A DNA stretch of 64,000 nucleotides from Hallerella sp963656065. Its GTDB lineage: Bacteria; Fibrobacterota; Fibrobacteria; Fibrobacterales; Fibrobacteraceae. Below are positions 41,635 to 50,526 of the stretch, piece after piece (positions within the stretch are counted from its first letter, which is position 1; each line of letters begins with the position of its first letter). The stretch covers positions 248,001 through 312,000 of the forward strand of contig CAVKGV010000001.1 in the NCBI GenBank assembly GCA_963656065.1. The letters run 5' to 3'. The notes under the pieces are model-generated. The model was given only the letters and a program-made list of their open reading frames with translations, did no database searches and was not told where the DNA came from. The position numbers and the translations under genes were made by a program.

Positions 41635-42438
41635 CTATTCTTCCGCGGCCTGCTCCACCGGAGGAAACGGCAATTCCAGGTCCACGCTTATCGGGCAATG
41701 GTCCGACCCCAGGACTTCCGGATGGATACTTGCATCCGTCACGTTTTTGGCAAGTCCCGCATCGACAAACGCATAATCTATTCGCCATCCGATATTTTTT
41801 TCCCGCGAATTCGCCCGGTTCGACCACCAGGTATAGGCTCCGGAAAGCCCCGGATGAAGAGTCCGGAAAGTATCTTCGAACCCAGCCGCGATATACTTGT
41901 CAAGCCATGCCCGCTCAACCGGAAGAAATCCGCTGACATTCTCGTTTTCCTGAGGACGCGCAATATCCATTTCCGTATGGCAAGTGTTATAGTCCCCAAG
42001 CGTCACCACGTGGCGTCCCCGCCGGAGCCATCCCATGCAATTATCTAAGAACGCATCGTAAAACCGCAGCTTGTAATCGACCCGTTCCTCGCCCTGGCCT
42101 CCGTTCGGGAAATAGATGGAATTCAAGACCCAGTCCGGAAAAACCAGTTGCACGACCCTTCCTTCCGAGTCAAACTCATCAATGCCGAAACCATATTCCA
42201 CCGCATCGGGTTCGATTTGGCTCAGCACCGCCGTTCCGCTGTATCCCTTTTTCTTTTGGCAGGGATTCCAGTAACAGAAATAGCCTTCCGGTGCTCGGAG
42301 ATATTCCGGGACCTGTTCCGCTTCGGCGCGGACTTCTTGCAGGCAGAGGACTTCCGGCCTAGTCTTTTCAAACCAGTCGCCAAAACCTTTCTTTTCCACA
42401 GAACGGATTCCGTTGACGTTCCAACTGTAAATGCGCAT
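41635..42438 (-). CDS. xth: exodeoxyribonuclease III
   Basis: 267 residues from the ATG at 42438, with GGAG six bases upstream (an ATG four codons earlier lacks one). AP endonuclease/3'-exonuclease of base-excision repair. Catalytic residues are visible in order: SWNVNGIRS, the metal Glu in LCLQEVRAE, the Tyr-containing YFPNGG, the GDYN motif (TLGDYNTCHTEMD), WRIDYAFV and the catalytic GSDHCPISV near the C-terminus. Cytosolic and complete. Divergent from the small ORF/lipoprotein pair at 42.5 kb. Confidence 0.95.
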   Translation of the reverse strand: MRIYSWNVNGIRSVEKKGFGDWFEKTRPEVLCLQEVRAEAEQVPEYLRAPEGYFCYWNPCQKKKGYSGTAVLSQIEPDAVEYGFGIDEFDSEGRVVQLVFPDWVLNSIYFPNGGQGEERVDYKLRFYDAFLDNCMGWLRRGRHVVTLGDYNTCHTEMDIARPQENENVSGFLPVERAWLDKYIAAGFEDTFRTLHPGLSGAYTWWSNRANSREKNIGWRIDYAFVDAGLAKNVTDASIHPEVLGSDHCPISVDLELPFPPVEQAAEE

Positions 42439-42483
42439 GTATATCTCCAAAAGGAAACTTCAAATCAAAAATAGTTAAGTCAA

Positions 42484-42606
42484 ATGTCAGGCTATGACAG
42501 AAATCTTGCCTATGCGGCAAAACACGCCTTACAAGAGGCAAGATCCAAAAGATTTTCCAATTTTATCGACTTTTCGCAAGTCTTGAATTTATATTCTGAA
42601 ATATGA
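42484..42606 (+). CDS. possible 40-residue protein coupled to the next lipoprotein gene
   Basis: ATG at 42484 opens 40 codons ending in TGA at 42604-42606. That TGA overlaps the ATG of the following gene as ATGA, the classical arrangement for translational coupling. The peptide starts MSGYDRNLAYAAKHALQEAR and is predicted to be mostly helical. No Shine-Dalgarno lies upstream and an in-frame TAG sits four codons before the ATG, so no longer version exists. It could be a small helper protein or a chance frame. Confidence 0.35.
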   Translation: MSGYDRNLAYAAKHALQEARSKRFSNFIDFSQVLNLYSEI

Positions 42607-43190
42607 GATTTAGCGCATTGCCCGTCTTTTTAAGTGCTGCCCTGTTCATCCTGAGCTCCTGCGGAGGGACTTCCGACGGCAAGGATCTCGCCATACCGGA
42701 AAACATGCCTCCCGCCTGCCGGGACATCGACTTTGTCGCCCAACCCGACCTGCGCGAACTTTGCGGAGTACGCGTCGTCCGCTTCAAGTCCTACCGGAAC
42801 ATTCCCAAGGAACGCTACCTGGTAAACCCCAAGGATGCGAAGATCGTGCTTGCCGAAGAGAAAATGGAGCTCCGCATACCGGGCAACTACCCGGTCGAAC
42901 TTTCCGGACAGATTACAAAGGACATCCGGTTCGACCAAAATGCGCGGCTGAAGAAAATTCCGAACCGCTACGAATACCATGAAGGTTACCTTAACCAGGA
43001 ACGGAAACGCGAGAACCGCATCCGGGCGTTCCGGCTGACCATCCCGACCGATGCCGGCACCGACTACGAATACTGCTTCCGCATTCCCGAAAAACTCGGA
43101 AACGACCGTACCCGCAACCAGGCGATGGGAAACCGCCTAGAGGAAATTTCCTGCGAGGATTTCGATTTTCTCACGCACAAGGGGCGATGA
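42603..43190 (+). CDS. lipoprotein of unknown function
   Basis: 195 residues. The signal peptide (MRFSALPVFLSAALFILSSC) ends in the lipobox LSSC. The mature protein has two further cysteine pairs (ACRDIDF/LREL-C-GVR, YEYCFRI/ISCEDF) that could form disulfides. Its strand-rich core is basic (RYEYHEGYLNQERKRENR). No family recognised. The ATG overlaps the stop of a 40-residue frame; the stop lies seven bases before that of the convergent Nif3-like gene. Confidence 0.7.
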   Translation: MRFSALPVFLSAALFILSSCGGTSDGKDLAIPENMPPACRDIDFVAQPDLRELCGVRVVRFKSYRNIPKERYLVNPKDAKIVLAEEKMELRIPGNYPVELSGQITKDIRFDQNARLKKIPNRYEYHEGYLNQERKRENRIRAFRLTIPTDAGTDYEYCFRIPEKLGNDRTRNQAMGNRLEEISCEDFDFLTHKGR

Positions 43191-43197
43191 TTTTTCC

Positions 43198-43959
43198 CTA
43201 TACCGGATTGTCTAGATCCACAAATTTTGCGGGGATGTCCAATTCTTCCGCAATTTTTTTTGCCAAGGCTCGTACGCCGAAAATTTCGGTCCGATGGTGT
43301 CCGCAACTTATCAGGTTAAACCCCAGTTCCTCGCAAGTGATCGGTACGGATTCCTTGATTTCTCCCGTAACAAATGCGTCCGCGCCAAGGCTTATCGCTT
43401 CTTCAATGCCGCTTGCGCCGCTTCCGCTGCATATCGCCACCCGGCAAATCCGATCCGTCCCAAACATCAGGGAATTTTGCACGCCATGGGCAAAGGCTTT
43501 CCCGGCAAGCTCTAAAAATTCCTCACGGGAAAGAGGTCTTTCCGGTTCCGCGACAACGCCGACCGTCCGCTCGCCTTCCCGCATAAAGCCTTGCACGACG
43601 CGCATTCGCATCGCTTTCGCAATCAGCGCATTGTTCCCGATTTCCGGGTGCCCGTCAAGCGGCAGGTGAAATCCATAGAGGGAAATCCCGTGGCGAAAAA
43701 GTTTCGCCAACCGCATCCCATAACGCCCTACCGGAATTTTCGGTTCGTTTTTCCAGAAACCGTTCGGATGGTGCACGATGATGCAGTCCGCGCCCTCGTC
43801 AATCGCCTTCTCGATAAGGCTGTCCCGAAAACTCACCCCGGTCACCACGCGGGAGACTTCGGAAGACGCCTCGACACAAAGACCATCGACACAAAAATCC
43901 TGAAAAGCTTCCGGTTCAAGCAGTCCGGAGAGCCATTTTGAAAAATCCTGTAATTTCAT
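43198..43959 (-). CDS. Nif3/YbgI-like dinuclear-metal-centre protein
   Basis: 253 residues from ATG 43959 (an ATG one codon upstream is equally possible). This belongs to the DUF34/Nif3 family, hexameric ring proteins binding two metals, sometimes called GTP cyclohydrolase I type 2-like, with unsettled function. The metal ligands are in IIVHHPNGFWKN (HH), YGFHLPLDGHPEIGNN (H and D), and the late CGHHRTEIFGV with an H-x3-E motif. The first HH and the D are separated as in the short bacterial form, without the inserted PII-like domain. It is the only gene of its transcript. Confidence 0.88.
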   Translation of the reverse strand: MKLQDFSKWLSGLLEPEAFQDFCVDGLCVEASSEVSRVVTGVSFRDSLIEKAIDEGADCIIVHHPNGFWKNEPKIPVGRYGMRLAKLFRHGISLYGFHLPLDGHPEIGNNALIAKAMRMRVVQGFMREGERTVGVVAEPERPLSREEFLELAGKAFAHGVQNSLMFGTDRICRVAICSGSGASGIEEAISLGADAFVTGEIKESVPITCEELGFNLISCGHHRTEIFGVRALAKKIAEELDIPAKFVDLDNPV

Positions 43960-44021
43960 CATCCTAAATCTAAGTTCTAAATTTCCGCCGAGAAAAAAAA
44001 GCGGAAAAACAAAGCGGGCCG

Positions 44022-44050
44022 TTGCCAGCATTTATGCGTTTTTCTAGATT
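44022..44050 (+). promoter_or_regulatory. metK promoter
   Basis: TTGCCA (44022-44027), 17-base spacer, TAGATT (44045-44050), giving a leader of only about 20 bases before the metK ATG at 44077. No SAM riboswitch can fit in this space. Confidence 0.6.
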
Positions 44051-44076
44051 CACGCATAGATAATAAAGGAAAAAAC

Positions 44077-45267
44077 ATGGCACACTATCTTTTCACGTCA
44101 GAATCCGTTTCCAAGGGTCATCCCGACAAGATTGCCGACCAGATTTCCGATGCAATCCTCGATGCGGCTCTTTCCGCGGACAAGAACAGTCGCGTAGCCT
44201 GCGAAACGCTCGTGAATACGGGACTTGTCGTCATCTCCGGCGAAATCACGACCAAGGCGGAACTCGACTACCAGACCATTGCGCGAAAGACAATCGAACG
44301 TATCGGCTATAACGATCCGGAACTCGGATTTGATTCCAAGAGCTGCGCAGTCATCGTCGCGGTTGACAAACAATCCCCGGACATCGCACAGGGTGTCGAT
44401 GCGAAGGCGGCTGACGGCAAGAAGGACGACAGGCAGGGTGCAGGCGACCAGGGCATGATGTTCGGCTATGCGGTAAACGAAACCCCGGAACTGATGCCGC
44501 TTCCGATTTCGCTTTCCCACAGGCTCATGGCAAAAATCCAGGAACTCCGCGAATCGGGCAAGATCAAATGGCTCCGCCCGGATGCGAAAAGCCAGGTGAC
44601 CGTCGAATACGACGAAAACGACAAGCCGGTCCGAATCGATGCCGTTGTCATCAGCACACAACACGCTCCAACATTCAAGGGCAAGGAACTCACCCACGCC
44701 CAGATAGAAAAGACAATCGTCGAAGAACTCATCAAAAAAGTCATCCCGGCGAATCTACTCGATAAAAAGACACGCTTCCTGGTGAATCCGACGGGAAAGT
44801 TTGTCGTCGGCGGTCCCCACGGAGACTGCGGACTCACCGGTCGGAAAATCATCGTCGATACGTATGGCGGCATGGGACGTCACGGCGGAGGTGCTTTCAG
44901 CGGCAAGGATCCGTCAAAAGTTGACCGATCCGGAGCCTACGCGGCGCGCTACGTGGCAAAGAACATCGTCGCGGCAGGTCTTGCGGATCGCTGCGAAGTG
45001 CAAATCGCCTATGCAATCGGCTACTCCCATCCGGTATCGCTGCTCGTAAACACGTTCGGAACCGGCAAAGTTCCCGATGAGAAGATCGAAGACATCGTAT
45101 CGAAAGTCTTTGACCTCACCCCGGCGGGACTAGTCAAAATGCTCGACCTCAAAAAGCCGGGTTATGTCGAAACCGCCGCACTCGGACATTTCGGTCGCAC
45201 GGGAAAACGTTTCACGTGGGAAAAAACCGACAAGGCGGCACTGCTGAAGAAGCTCGCCAAAATTTGA
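44077..45267 (+). CDS. metK: S-adenosylmethionine synthetase
   Basis: 396 residues, normal length. Makes SAM from methionine and ATP. Diagnostic segments are FTSESVSKGHPDKIADQISD at the N-terminus with the first His, the GAGDQGMMFGYA motif, RPDAKSQVTVEY, NPTGKFVVGGPHGDCGLTGR, the GGGAFSGKDPSKVDRSGAYA P-loop-like motif, and GHFGR near the end. GGA precedes the ATG by seven bases. Single-gene transcript with its own promoter and terminator. Confidence 0.98.
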   Translation: MAHYLFTSESVSKGHPDKIADQISDAILDAALSADKNSRVACETLVNTGLVVISGEITTKAELDYQTIARKTIERIGYNDPELGFDSKSCAVIVAVDKQSPDIAQGVDAKAADGKKDDRQGAGDQGMMFGYAVNETPELMPLPISLSHRLMAKIQELRESGKIKWLRPDAKSQVTVEYDENDKPVRIDAVVISTQHAPTFKGKELTHAQIEKTIVEELIKKVIPANLLDKKTRFLVNPTGKFVVGGPHGDCGLTGRKIIVDTYGGMGRHGGGAFSGKDPSKVDRSGAYAARYVAKNIVAAGLADRCEVQIAYAIGYSHPVSLLVNTFGTGKVPDEKIEDIVSKVFDLTPAGLVKMLDLKKPGYVETAALGHFGRTGKRFTWEKTDKAALLKKLAKI

Positions 45268-45289
45268 TTTTCACATAAACCGAAAAAAG

Positions 45290-45322
45290 AGCCTAGAAGT
45301 CCGCCGACATCTAGGCTTTTTG
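45290..45322 (+). terminator. metK terminator
   Basis: Stem AGCCTAGA / TCTAGGCT followed by TTTTTGTT, about 23 bases past the metK stop. Confidence 0.88.
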
Positions 45323-45349
45323 TTATTGTGTTCGCATCTTTTGGCAAAC

Positions 45350-45385
45350 AAAAAGCCCCGCCTCGAATGAAGCGGAGCCTTTTTC
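45350..45385 (-). terminator. PFOR gene terminator
   Basis: Minus-strand AAAAAGGCTCCGC ... GCGGGGCTTTTT hairpin with one bulge and a T run, 16 bases past the stop at 45401. Confidence 0.75.
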
Positions 45386-45400
45386 AAATCGGATAAACCG

Positions 45401-48400
45401 TTAAACGACGGCGTCTTTCGCCATTTCCTCGTAGAACGCATAGCGCGCATCGACTTCCTTCTGGAGGTCTTCGGCGAGCTTTTGCGCCACTTCGGGCTTT
45501 GTGCGAGTCAGAGCCTTGTAGCGGTTCTCGGTGTAAATGTATTCCTTCACCGGAATCGACGGTTTCTTCGAATCGAGAATCAGCGGAGCCTTTCCTTCGA
45601 GAACGAGATCCGGATTGTAACGGAGAAGCGTCCAGTAACCGGAATCCACGGCCATCTTCTGGTGGGCCAGCTGGTTGTTCAGATCGAATCCGTGGTTGAT
45701 GCACGGGCAATACGCGATGATGAGGGACGGACCGTTATGCGCTTCCGCTTCCTGGAACACCTTGAGCGTCTGGGCATCGTTCGCGCCGATCGCCACACGT
45801 CCGACATAGACATTCTTGTAGCTCATCGCGATGAGTCCGAGGTCCTTCTTGCCGGCCCGCTTTCCCGCCGCCGCAAAGAGAGCGACCGCACCGCGGTTCG
45901 TCGCCTTTGACGCCTGTCCACCGGTATTCGAATAGACTTCCGTGTCAAGAACGAGAATGTTCACGTTTTCGCCGGTCGCCATCACATGGTCAAGTCCGCC
46001 GTAGCCGATATCATAGGCCCAGCCGTCACCGCCGATGATCCACACGGACTTCTTGACCAGATAGTCCGCAAATTCATCGCGGAGGCTTACCGCCTTTTCG
46101 CAGTCGGACACCTTGGAAAGAGCCTCTTTCAGCTTCGCGACATTGGCGCGCTGGGCGGCAATTCCCGCTTCATCCTTCTGTTCCTGCGTCTTCAAGGCGT
46201 TCACCAAATCAGCCGTAATCACTTCCGGATGATGTTCAGCGCATTCATCGAGAAGGCTCAAAGCCTGGTGGGCATGCTTCGTCACCGCAAGGCGCATTCC
46301 GAGACCGAATTCCGCATTGTCCTCAAACAGGCTGTTCGCCCACGTCGGCCCGCGTCCTTCCTTGTTCTTCGCCCACGGAGTCGTCGGCAGGTTTCCGCCG
46401 TAGATGGAAGAGCAGCCCGTCGCATTCGCCACGATCATCCGATCGCCAAAGAGCTGGCTCACCAGACGGACATAAGCCGTTTCGCCGCAACCCGCACAGG
46501 AACCGCTAAATTCAAAGAGCGGTTCGAGAAGCATCGCCTGCTTGACCAGACTCTTGTTCACCTTCGTCCGGTCAAATTCCGGAAGATCGACAAAGAAGTC
46601 CCAACACTTGCCTTCTTGGACTTTTACCGGTTCCTGCGGAACCATGTTGATTGCCTTCTTCGACGGATCCGCCTTATCCTTTCCGATACAGGCCTGCGTA
46701 CAGACGCCGCAGCCCGTACAGTCATAGCTCGAAACGGAGATGACGAACATCGGCTTTGCGGAACCTTCGAGCTTGTAGCCTTTCGCAGCGATCGCCTTGA
46801 ATCCTTCCGGCGCACCGGCAAGGTTCGCTTCATCGACAACTTTCAAGCGAATCGCCGCATGGGGGCAGACCATCGCACACTTGCCGCATTGGACGCAAGT
46901 ATCCGGATTCCAGGACGGAATAGCGAGAGCGAGGTCGCGCTTTTCATATTTGGTCGTGCCGGTCGGGAAAACGCCATCGACAGGCATCTTCGAGACCGGG
47001 AGCTTTTCCCCGTTGCCGCGGATGATTTCCGCAGTGACTTCGTTCACAAATGCCGGAGCATTGCCGTGAATCGCCTCGCGGAATTCCTTCGTCGAAGTGA
47101 CAGCGGCCGGAACCTGGACTTCGTGCAGGTTGGCAAGCGAAGCGTCAATCGCATCCCAGTTTTTCTGGACCACTTCCATGCCCTTCTTCGCATAGGTCTT
47201 TTCCGCATACTTCTTGATATACTTGATTGCGGTTTCTGCATCGAGGACATTTCCGAGCTTCGAGAAGAAGCATGTCTGCATCACGGTATTGATGCGGCGT
47301 CCCATGCCCGTCTTTGCGGCAACCGCGTAAGCGTCAATCACATAGACTTTCAGATGTTTCTTGATGATTTCCGCCTGGACCGGACGCGGGAACGTATCCC
47401 AGACCGTTTCTGCGGAATGCGGCGTATTCACGAGGAATGTTGCGCCGTCCTTCGCATACTTCAGCATATCGACCGATTCGAGATGCGGCGTGTGATGGCA
47501 TGCGACGAAATCAGCCTGGTTCTCTTCGATGAGATACGGAGCGTCGATAATGGACTTTCCAAAGCGGAGATGCGAAGTCGTCATCGACCCGGACTTCTTC
47601 GAGTCATAGACGAAGTATCCCTGCGCATAGTTGTCCGTTTCGTTACCGATGATCTTGATGGAATTCTTGTTCGCGCCGACCGTGCCGTCGGAACCGAGAC
47701 CGAAGAACATCGCCTGGAAGAAATCGCTTTCGAGCTTGAAATTCGGATCGACTTCGAGACTCGTATGGCAAATATCGTCGTTGATGCCCACCGTGAAGCG
47801 GGACTTCGGGGAATCTTTGGCAAGTTCGTCGTAAACCGCCTTGACCATCGCCGGGGTAAATTCCTTGGAGGAAAGCCCGTAGCGTCCGCCGATAACCAGC
47901 GGAAGGGAAATTTTTCCCTGCATCGCCGCACCGGAAATCGCCGTGATGACATCTTCAAGAAGCGGTTCGCCAGCGGAACCCGGTTCTTTCGAACGGTCGA
48001 GGACAGCTATTTTCTTCGCCGTTTTCGGAAGAGCGGCAACAAGCTGTTCGGACGGGAACGGACGGTAGAGACGCACGATCAGCACACCGATCTTTTCGCC
48101 CTTCTTCGCGAGATAGGCAACCGTATCCTTAATCGTCGAAGCGGCGGAACCCATCACAACGATAACGCGGTCCGCATCCGGAGCGCCCACATAATCGACT
48201 AAGTGATAGTGGCGACCCGTAAATTCCGCGACCTTGTCCATATACTTCTGGACTATCGCCGGATAGGCATTGTAGAACTGGTTGACCGTTTCGCGGCCCT
48301 GGAAATAGACGTCCGGATTCTGGGCTGTTCCGCGCATCGTCGGACGGTCCGGCGTCATCGCGCGTTCACGACAAGCCTTTACGTATTTTTCATCGATGAC

Positions 48401-48979
48401 TTTCCGAATCACGCCGTCTTCGAGAGCTTCAATCTTCATCACTTCATGCGAAGTGCGGAAACCGTCAAAGAAGTGCATCGTCGGGATGCGACCTTCGAGC
48501 GTCGAAGCGTGGGCGACAAGCGCAAGGTCCTGGCATTCCTGCACCGAAGAGGAGCTGAGCATCGCAAAGCCCGTTTGGCGGCAAGCCATCACGTCGGAAT
48601 GGTCACCGAAAATCGAAAGTCCCTGGGCTGCCAGGGAACGCGCCGTCACATGAAAGACGGTCGGGGTGAGTTCACCCGCAATCTTATACATATTCGGAAT
48701 CATCAGGAGAAGTCCCTGAGACGCCGTAAATGTCGTCGTCAAGGCGCCTGCCTGGAGAGCGCCGTGCACCGTGCCAGCGGCTCCCCCTTCGGACTGCATT
48801 TCAAACACGCGGGGCACCTGTCCCCAGATATTCTTTTTCCCGGCGGCACTCCAGTTATCGGCATGTTCAGCCATGGGACTCGACGGTGTAATCGGATATA
48901 TCGCAGCGACTTCGCTCACTTGGAACGCTACATTTGCAGTCGCTTCGTTTCCATCGACCGCAATCATTTTTTTAGCCAT
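45401..48979 (-). CDS. nifJ: pyruvate:ferredoxin (flavodoxin) oxidoreductase
   Basis: 1192 residues from ATG 48979, which has GGAG six bases upstream. Homodimeric PFOR oxidatively decarboxylates pyruvate to acetyl-CoA while reducing ferredoxin. Domains in order: pyrimidine-binding domain (AFQVSEVAAIYPITPSSPMA), domain II-III (GSAASTIKDTVAYL, KIAVLDRSKEPGS), gamma domain (DAYAVAAKTGMGRRINTVMQ), a two-cluster ferredoxin domain with CVQCGKCAMVCPHAA and CTGCGVCTQACIG, and the TPP domain with the third cluster CAGCGE and DGWAYDIGYGGLDHV. All cluster cysteines are visible. This is the key acetyl-CoA-forming step of a fermentative anaerobe and follows pyruvate kinase metabolically. It is transcribed divergently from the next gene across a 222-base promoter region. 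Confidence 0.97.
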   Translation of the reverse strand: MAKKMIAVDGNEATANVAFQVSEVAAIYPITPSSPMAEHADNWSAAGKKNIWGQVPRVFEMQSEGGAAGTVHGALQAGALTTTFTASQGLLLMIPNMYKIAGELTPTVFHVTARSLAAQGLSIFGDHSDVMACRQTGFAMLSSSSVQECQDLALVAHASTLEGRIPTMHFFDGFRTSHEVMKIEALEDGVIRKVIDEKYVKACRERAMTPDRPTMRGTAQNPDVYFQGRETVNQFYNAYPAIVQKYMDKVAEFTGRHYHLVDYVGAPDADRVIVVMGSAASTIKDTVAYLAKKGEKIGVLIVRLYRPFPSEQLVAALPKTAKKIAVLDRSKEPGSAGEPLLEDVITAISGAAMQGKISLPLVIGGRYGLSSKEFTPAMVKAVYDELAKDSPKSRFTVGINDDICHTSLEVDPNFKLESDFFQAMFFGLGSDGTVGANKNSIKIIGNETDNYAQGYFVYDSKKSGSMTTSHLRFGKSIIDAPYLIEENQADFVACHHTPHLESVDMLKYAKDGATFLVNTPHSAETVWDTFPRPVQAEIIKKHLKVYVIDAYAVAAKTGMGRRINTVMQTCFFSKLGNVLDAETAIKYIKKYAEKTYAKKGMEVVQKNWDAIDASLANLHEVQVPAAVTSTKEFREAIHGNAPAFVNEVTAEIIRGNGEKLPVSKMPVDGVFPTGTTKYEKRDLALAIPSWNPDTCVQCGKCAMVCPHAAIRLKVVDEANLAGAPEGFKAIAAKGYKLEGSAKPMFVISVSSYDCTGCGVCTQACIGKDKADPSKKAINMVPQEPVKVQEGKCWDFFVDLPEFDRTKVNKSLVKQAMLLEPLFEFSGSCAGCGETAYVRLVSQLFGDRMIVANATGCSSIYGGNLPTTPWAKNKEGRGPTWANSLFEDNAEFGLGMRLAVTKHAHQALSLLDECAEHHPEVITADLVNALKTQEQKDEAGIAAQRANVAKLKEALSKVSDCEKAVSLRDEFADYLVKKSVWIIGGDGWAYDIGYGGLDHVMATGENVNILVLDTEVYSNTGGQASKATNRGAVALFAAAGKRAGKKDLGLIAMSYKNVYVGRVAIGANDAQTLKVFQEAEAHNGPSLIIAYCPCINHGFDLNNQLAHQKMAVDSGYWTLLRYNPDLVLEGKAPLILDSKKPSIPVKEYIYTENRYKALTRTKPEVAQKLAEDLQKEVDARYAFYEEMAKDAVV

Positions 48980-49201
48980 AAACATCTCCAGAAGTATGTA
49001 AACATCTCAAACGATTGAAATTTTCGAGATATTCAGCCTTAAAACTACATTATTATCGGTATCAAAAGGCGTAAAAAAATCAAAAAAAGCGATTTAGCGT
49101 CAAAACGTTACCGAAACAAACCGATTCTTTCGCCCGCTTCCAGAGCAATCCTTACCGGATTTGTTTATTATATTATATCAAAATTCAACGAGAGCACCCA
49201 A
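48980..49201. promoter_or_regulatory. divergent promoter region, PFOR / C_GCAxxG_C_C gene
   Basis: AT-rich 222-base gap with TTATTATATTATATCA just upstream of 49202 and A/T tracts in the middle. It must hold promoters in both directions, but I cannot place unique -35/-10 pairs. No gene is seen in it. Confidence 0.5.
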
Positions 49202-49549
49202 ATGAAAGATTTTGCCAAAAATTTTCATGCGGAACACCGCGGAAACTGCGCCATGGCCGTCGCCGCAGCCTGGATAGACGCACACGGTCTCGACTCAAGC
49301 GAAATCGAAACATTCAAATCCTGCGGAGCGGGCCGTGCCGAAGGCGGAATGTGCGGAGCGCTCTACGCGGCAGTCCATTACCGTCCCGACAAAAAAGCGG
49401 AAATCGTCCGGGAATTCGAAAAAGTCGCCGGCGGGACTCTTTGCCGTGACATCCGTCCCAAAAAGAATATGACATGCACGGAAAGGGTCGCCCTCGCCGC
49501 GGAAATTTTCGACAAGCTGCAAGCGGGTTTCCAACATTCCGAGCGATAG
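49202..49549 (+). CDS. C_GCAxxG_C_C family redox-type protein
   Basis: 115 residues. Cysteine spacing follows the C_GCAxxG_C_C family: GNCAMAVAAAWIDAHGLD, SCGAGRAEGGMCGALYAAVH, then CRDIRPKKNMTC with the two late cysteines. In many relatives the first motif is GNCAQ. These small proteins occur in anaerobes, often near redox or metal-handling genes; no reaction is established, and metal or thiol chemistry is a guess. Its stop codon (TAG) ends one base before the ATG of the TatD-like gene, so the two form an operon. Confidence 0.8.
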   Translation: MKDFAKNFHAEHRGNCAMAVAAAWIDAHGLDSSEIETFKSCGAGRAEGGMCGALYAAVHYRPDKKAEIVREFEKVAGGTLCRDIRPKKNMTCTERVALAAEIFDKLQAGFQHSER

Positions 49550-50251
49550 ATGCTCGACTTTCATATCCATCTCGCAAGACTTCCCCGTCCCGAAGAACTT
49601 TCGCACGAACTTCTTGACAACGGTTACCGTGCAGTCATCGTCGCCTGCGAACCGTGGGAATGGGAAAAAACGGAGCGGCTCCTCCCGATCTGGAAAGAGT
49701 CTGCAATTCCCTGCTTCGGCATCCACCCGATGATCGCCGAGACGTTTGACAAAAAACAGCTCGACGCCCTGAAAAAACTTTTGGAAAAATATCCAAAAGC
49801 CTTTGTCGGCGAATGCGGCATCGACAAGCGCTTTCCCGGCTACGGACCGGAAGATCTTGTACAGGAAGCTCTTTTCCGTTTCCAGGCAAGGCTCGCCCTA
49901 GAACTAAACCGTCCCTTGATGATCCACGTCATCGGAGACCATCGCCGCATCCTGAAAATTCTGGAAGAAGAAGGATTTTCGGCAAGCGGACCGCAGCCGA
50001 TTTTTCACCGATTCGGCGGAGACCGGGAAACCATAAACCGCGCAATCGGCCTTAACGCGCTTTTTTCCCTGCATACGGACAGTTTCCGCAAAAATTCCAC
50101 ACGAGAAACTCTTTCCCGGATTCCGGCGAAACGCATCCGGTTCGAAACCGACGCCGACGAAAAATTTTCCCCTGCAAACGCAGAAACTTTGGTCAATCGG
50201 CTAAAAGAAGTTGCCGGATTGTATTCGCAGTTAGCTGTGTCCAGAGCTTAG
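49550..50251 (+). CDS. TatD-family metal-dependent hydrolase (short form)
   Basis: 233 residues, shorter than classical TatD (about 255-265). The metal-ligand pattern is recognisable: DFHIHL at the start, CFGIHPMIA, VGECGID (Glu), MIHVIGDH (His), HRFGGD (His) and FETDADEKFSP with the late Asp. Family members are 3'-exonucleases or D-aminoacyl-type hydrolases. The gene starts one base after the C_GCAxxG_C_C stop, so it is co-transcribed. A repeat tract follows. Confidence 0.85.
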   Translation: MLDFHIHLARLPRPEELSHELLDNGYRAVIVACEPWEWEKTERLLPIWKESAIPCFGIHPMIAETFDKKQLDALKKLLEKYPKAFVGECGIDKRFPGYGPEDLVQEALFRFQARLALELNRPLMIHVIGDHRRILKILEEEGFSASGPQPIFHRFGGDRETINRAIGLNALFSLHTDSFRKNSTRETLSRIPAKRIRFETDADEKFSPANAETLVNRLKEVAGLYSQLAVSRA

Positions 50252-50254
50252 GAA

Positions 50255-50345
50255 TGTGAAATTGTCCACAGCCATTCTGGAGGCTGAATGCCGATAGAAT
50301 CCCCGCCCGCCGTCATTCCACTCTCAACTCTCCACACTCCACTCT
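50255..50345. repeat. dispersed repeat tract 5
   Basis: A degenerate half unit (CCATTCTGGAGGCTGAATGC then CGATAGAATCC) followed by the module CATTCCACTCTCAACTCTCC and CCACACTCCACTCTCACATC. Same family as the 1, 9, 18.5 and 24.4 kb tracts. The remainder, 50346-50526, shows no gene. Confidence 0.7.
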
Positions 50346-50526
50346 CACATCCAGCAACCCCGACTTTCCTCAAGCGACAGCTTCCTTTTCCTGATTTTTC
50401 ACAACTTACCGGGCACAAATACTCGGCATCAAAAAATGTCGCCTGGCAAGCGACCATTTGATTTTTCGGCTTCGCTATTTTGAGGTTGATAAAAAAATTT
50501 CCAACGCTATCGTAAAGGATTAGAAA

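Noticed and set aside
44028..44076. A SAM riboswitch in front of metK
   Set aside because: The inferred promoter leaves only about 20 bases of leader, too short for any known SAM riboswitch.
45986..48202. 738-codon open frame antisense to the PFOR gene
   Set aside because: It lies wholly within a conserved, cysteine-cluster-bearing PFOR; its translation is Arg/His rich with no motifs. Codon bias of the sense gene keeps the opposite frame free of stops.
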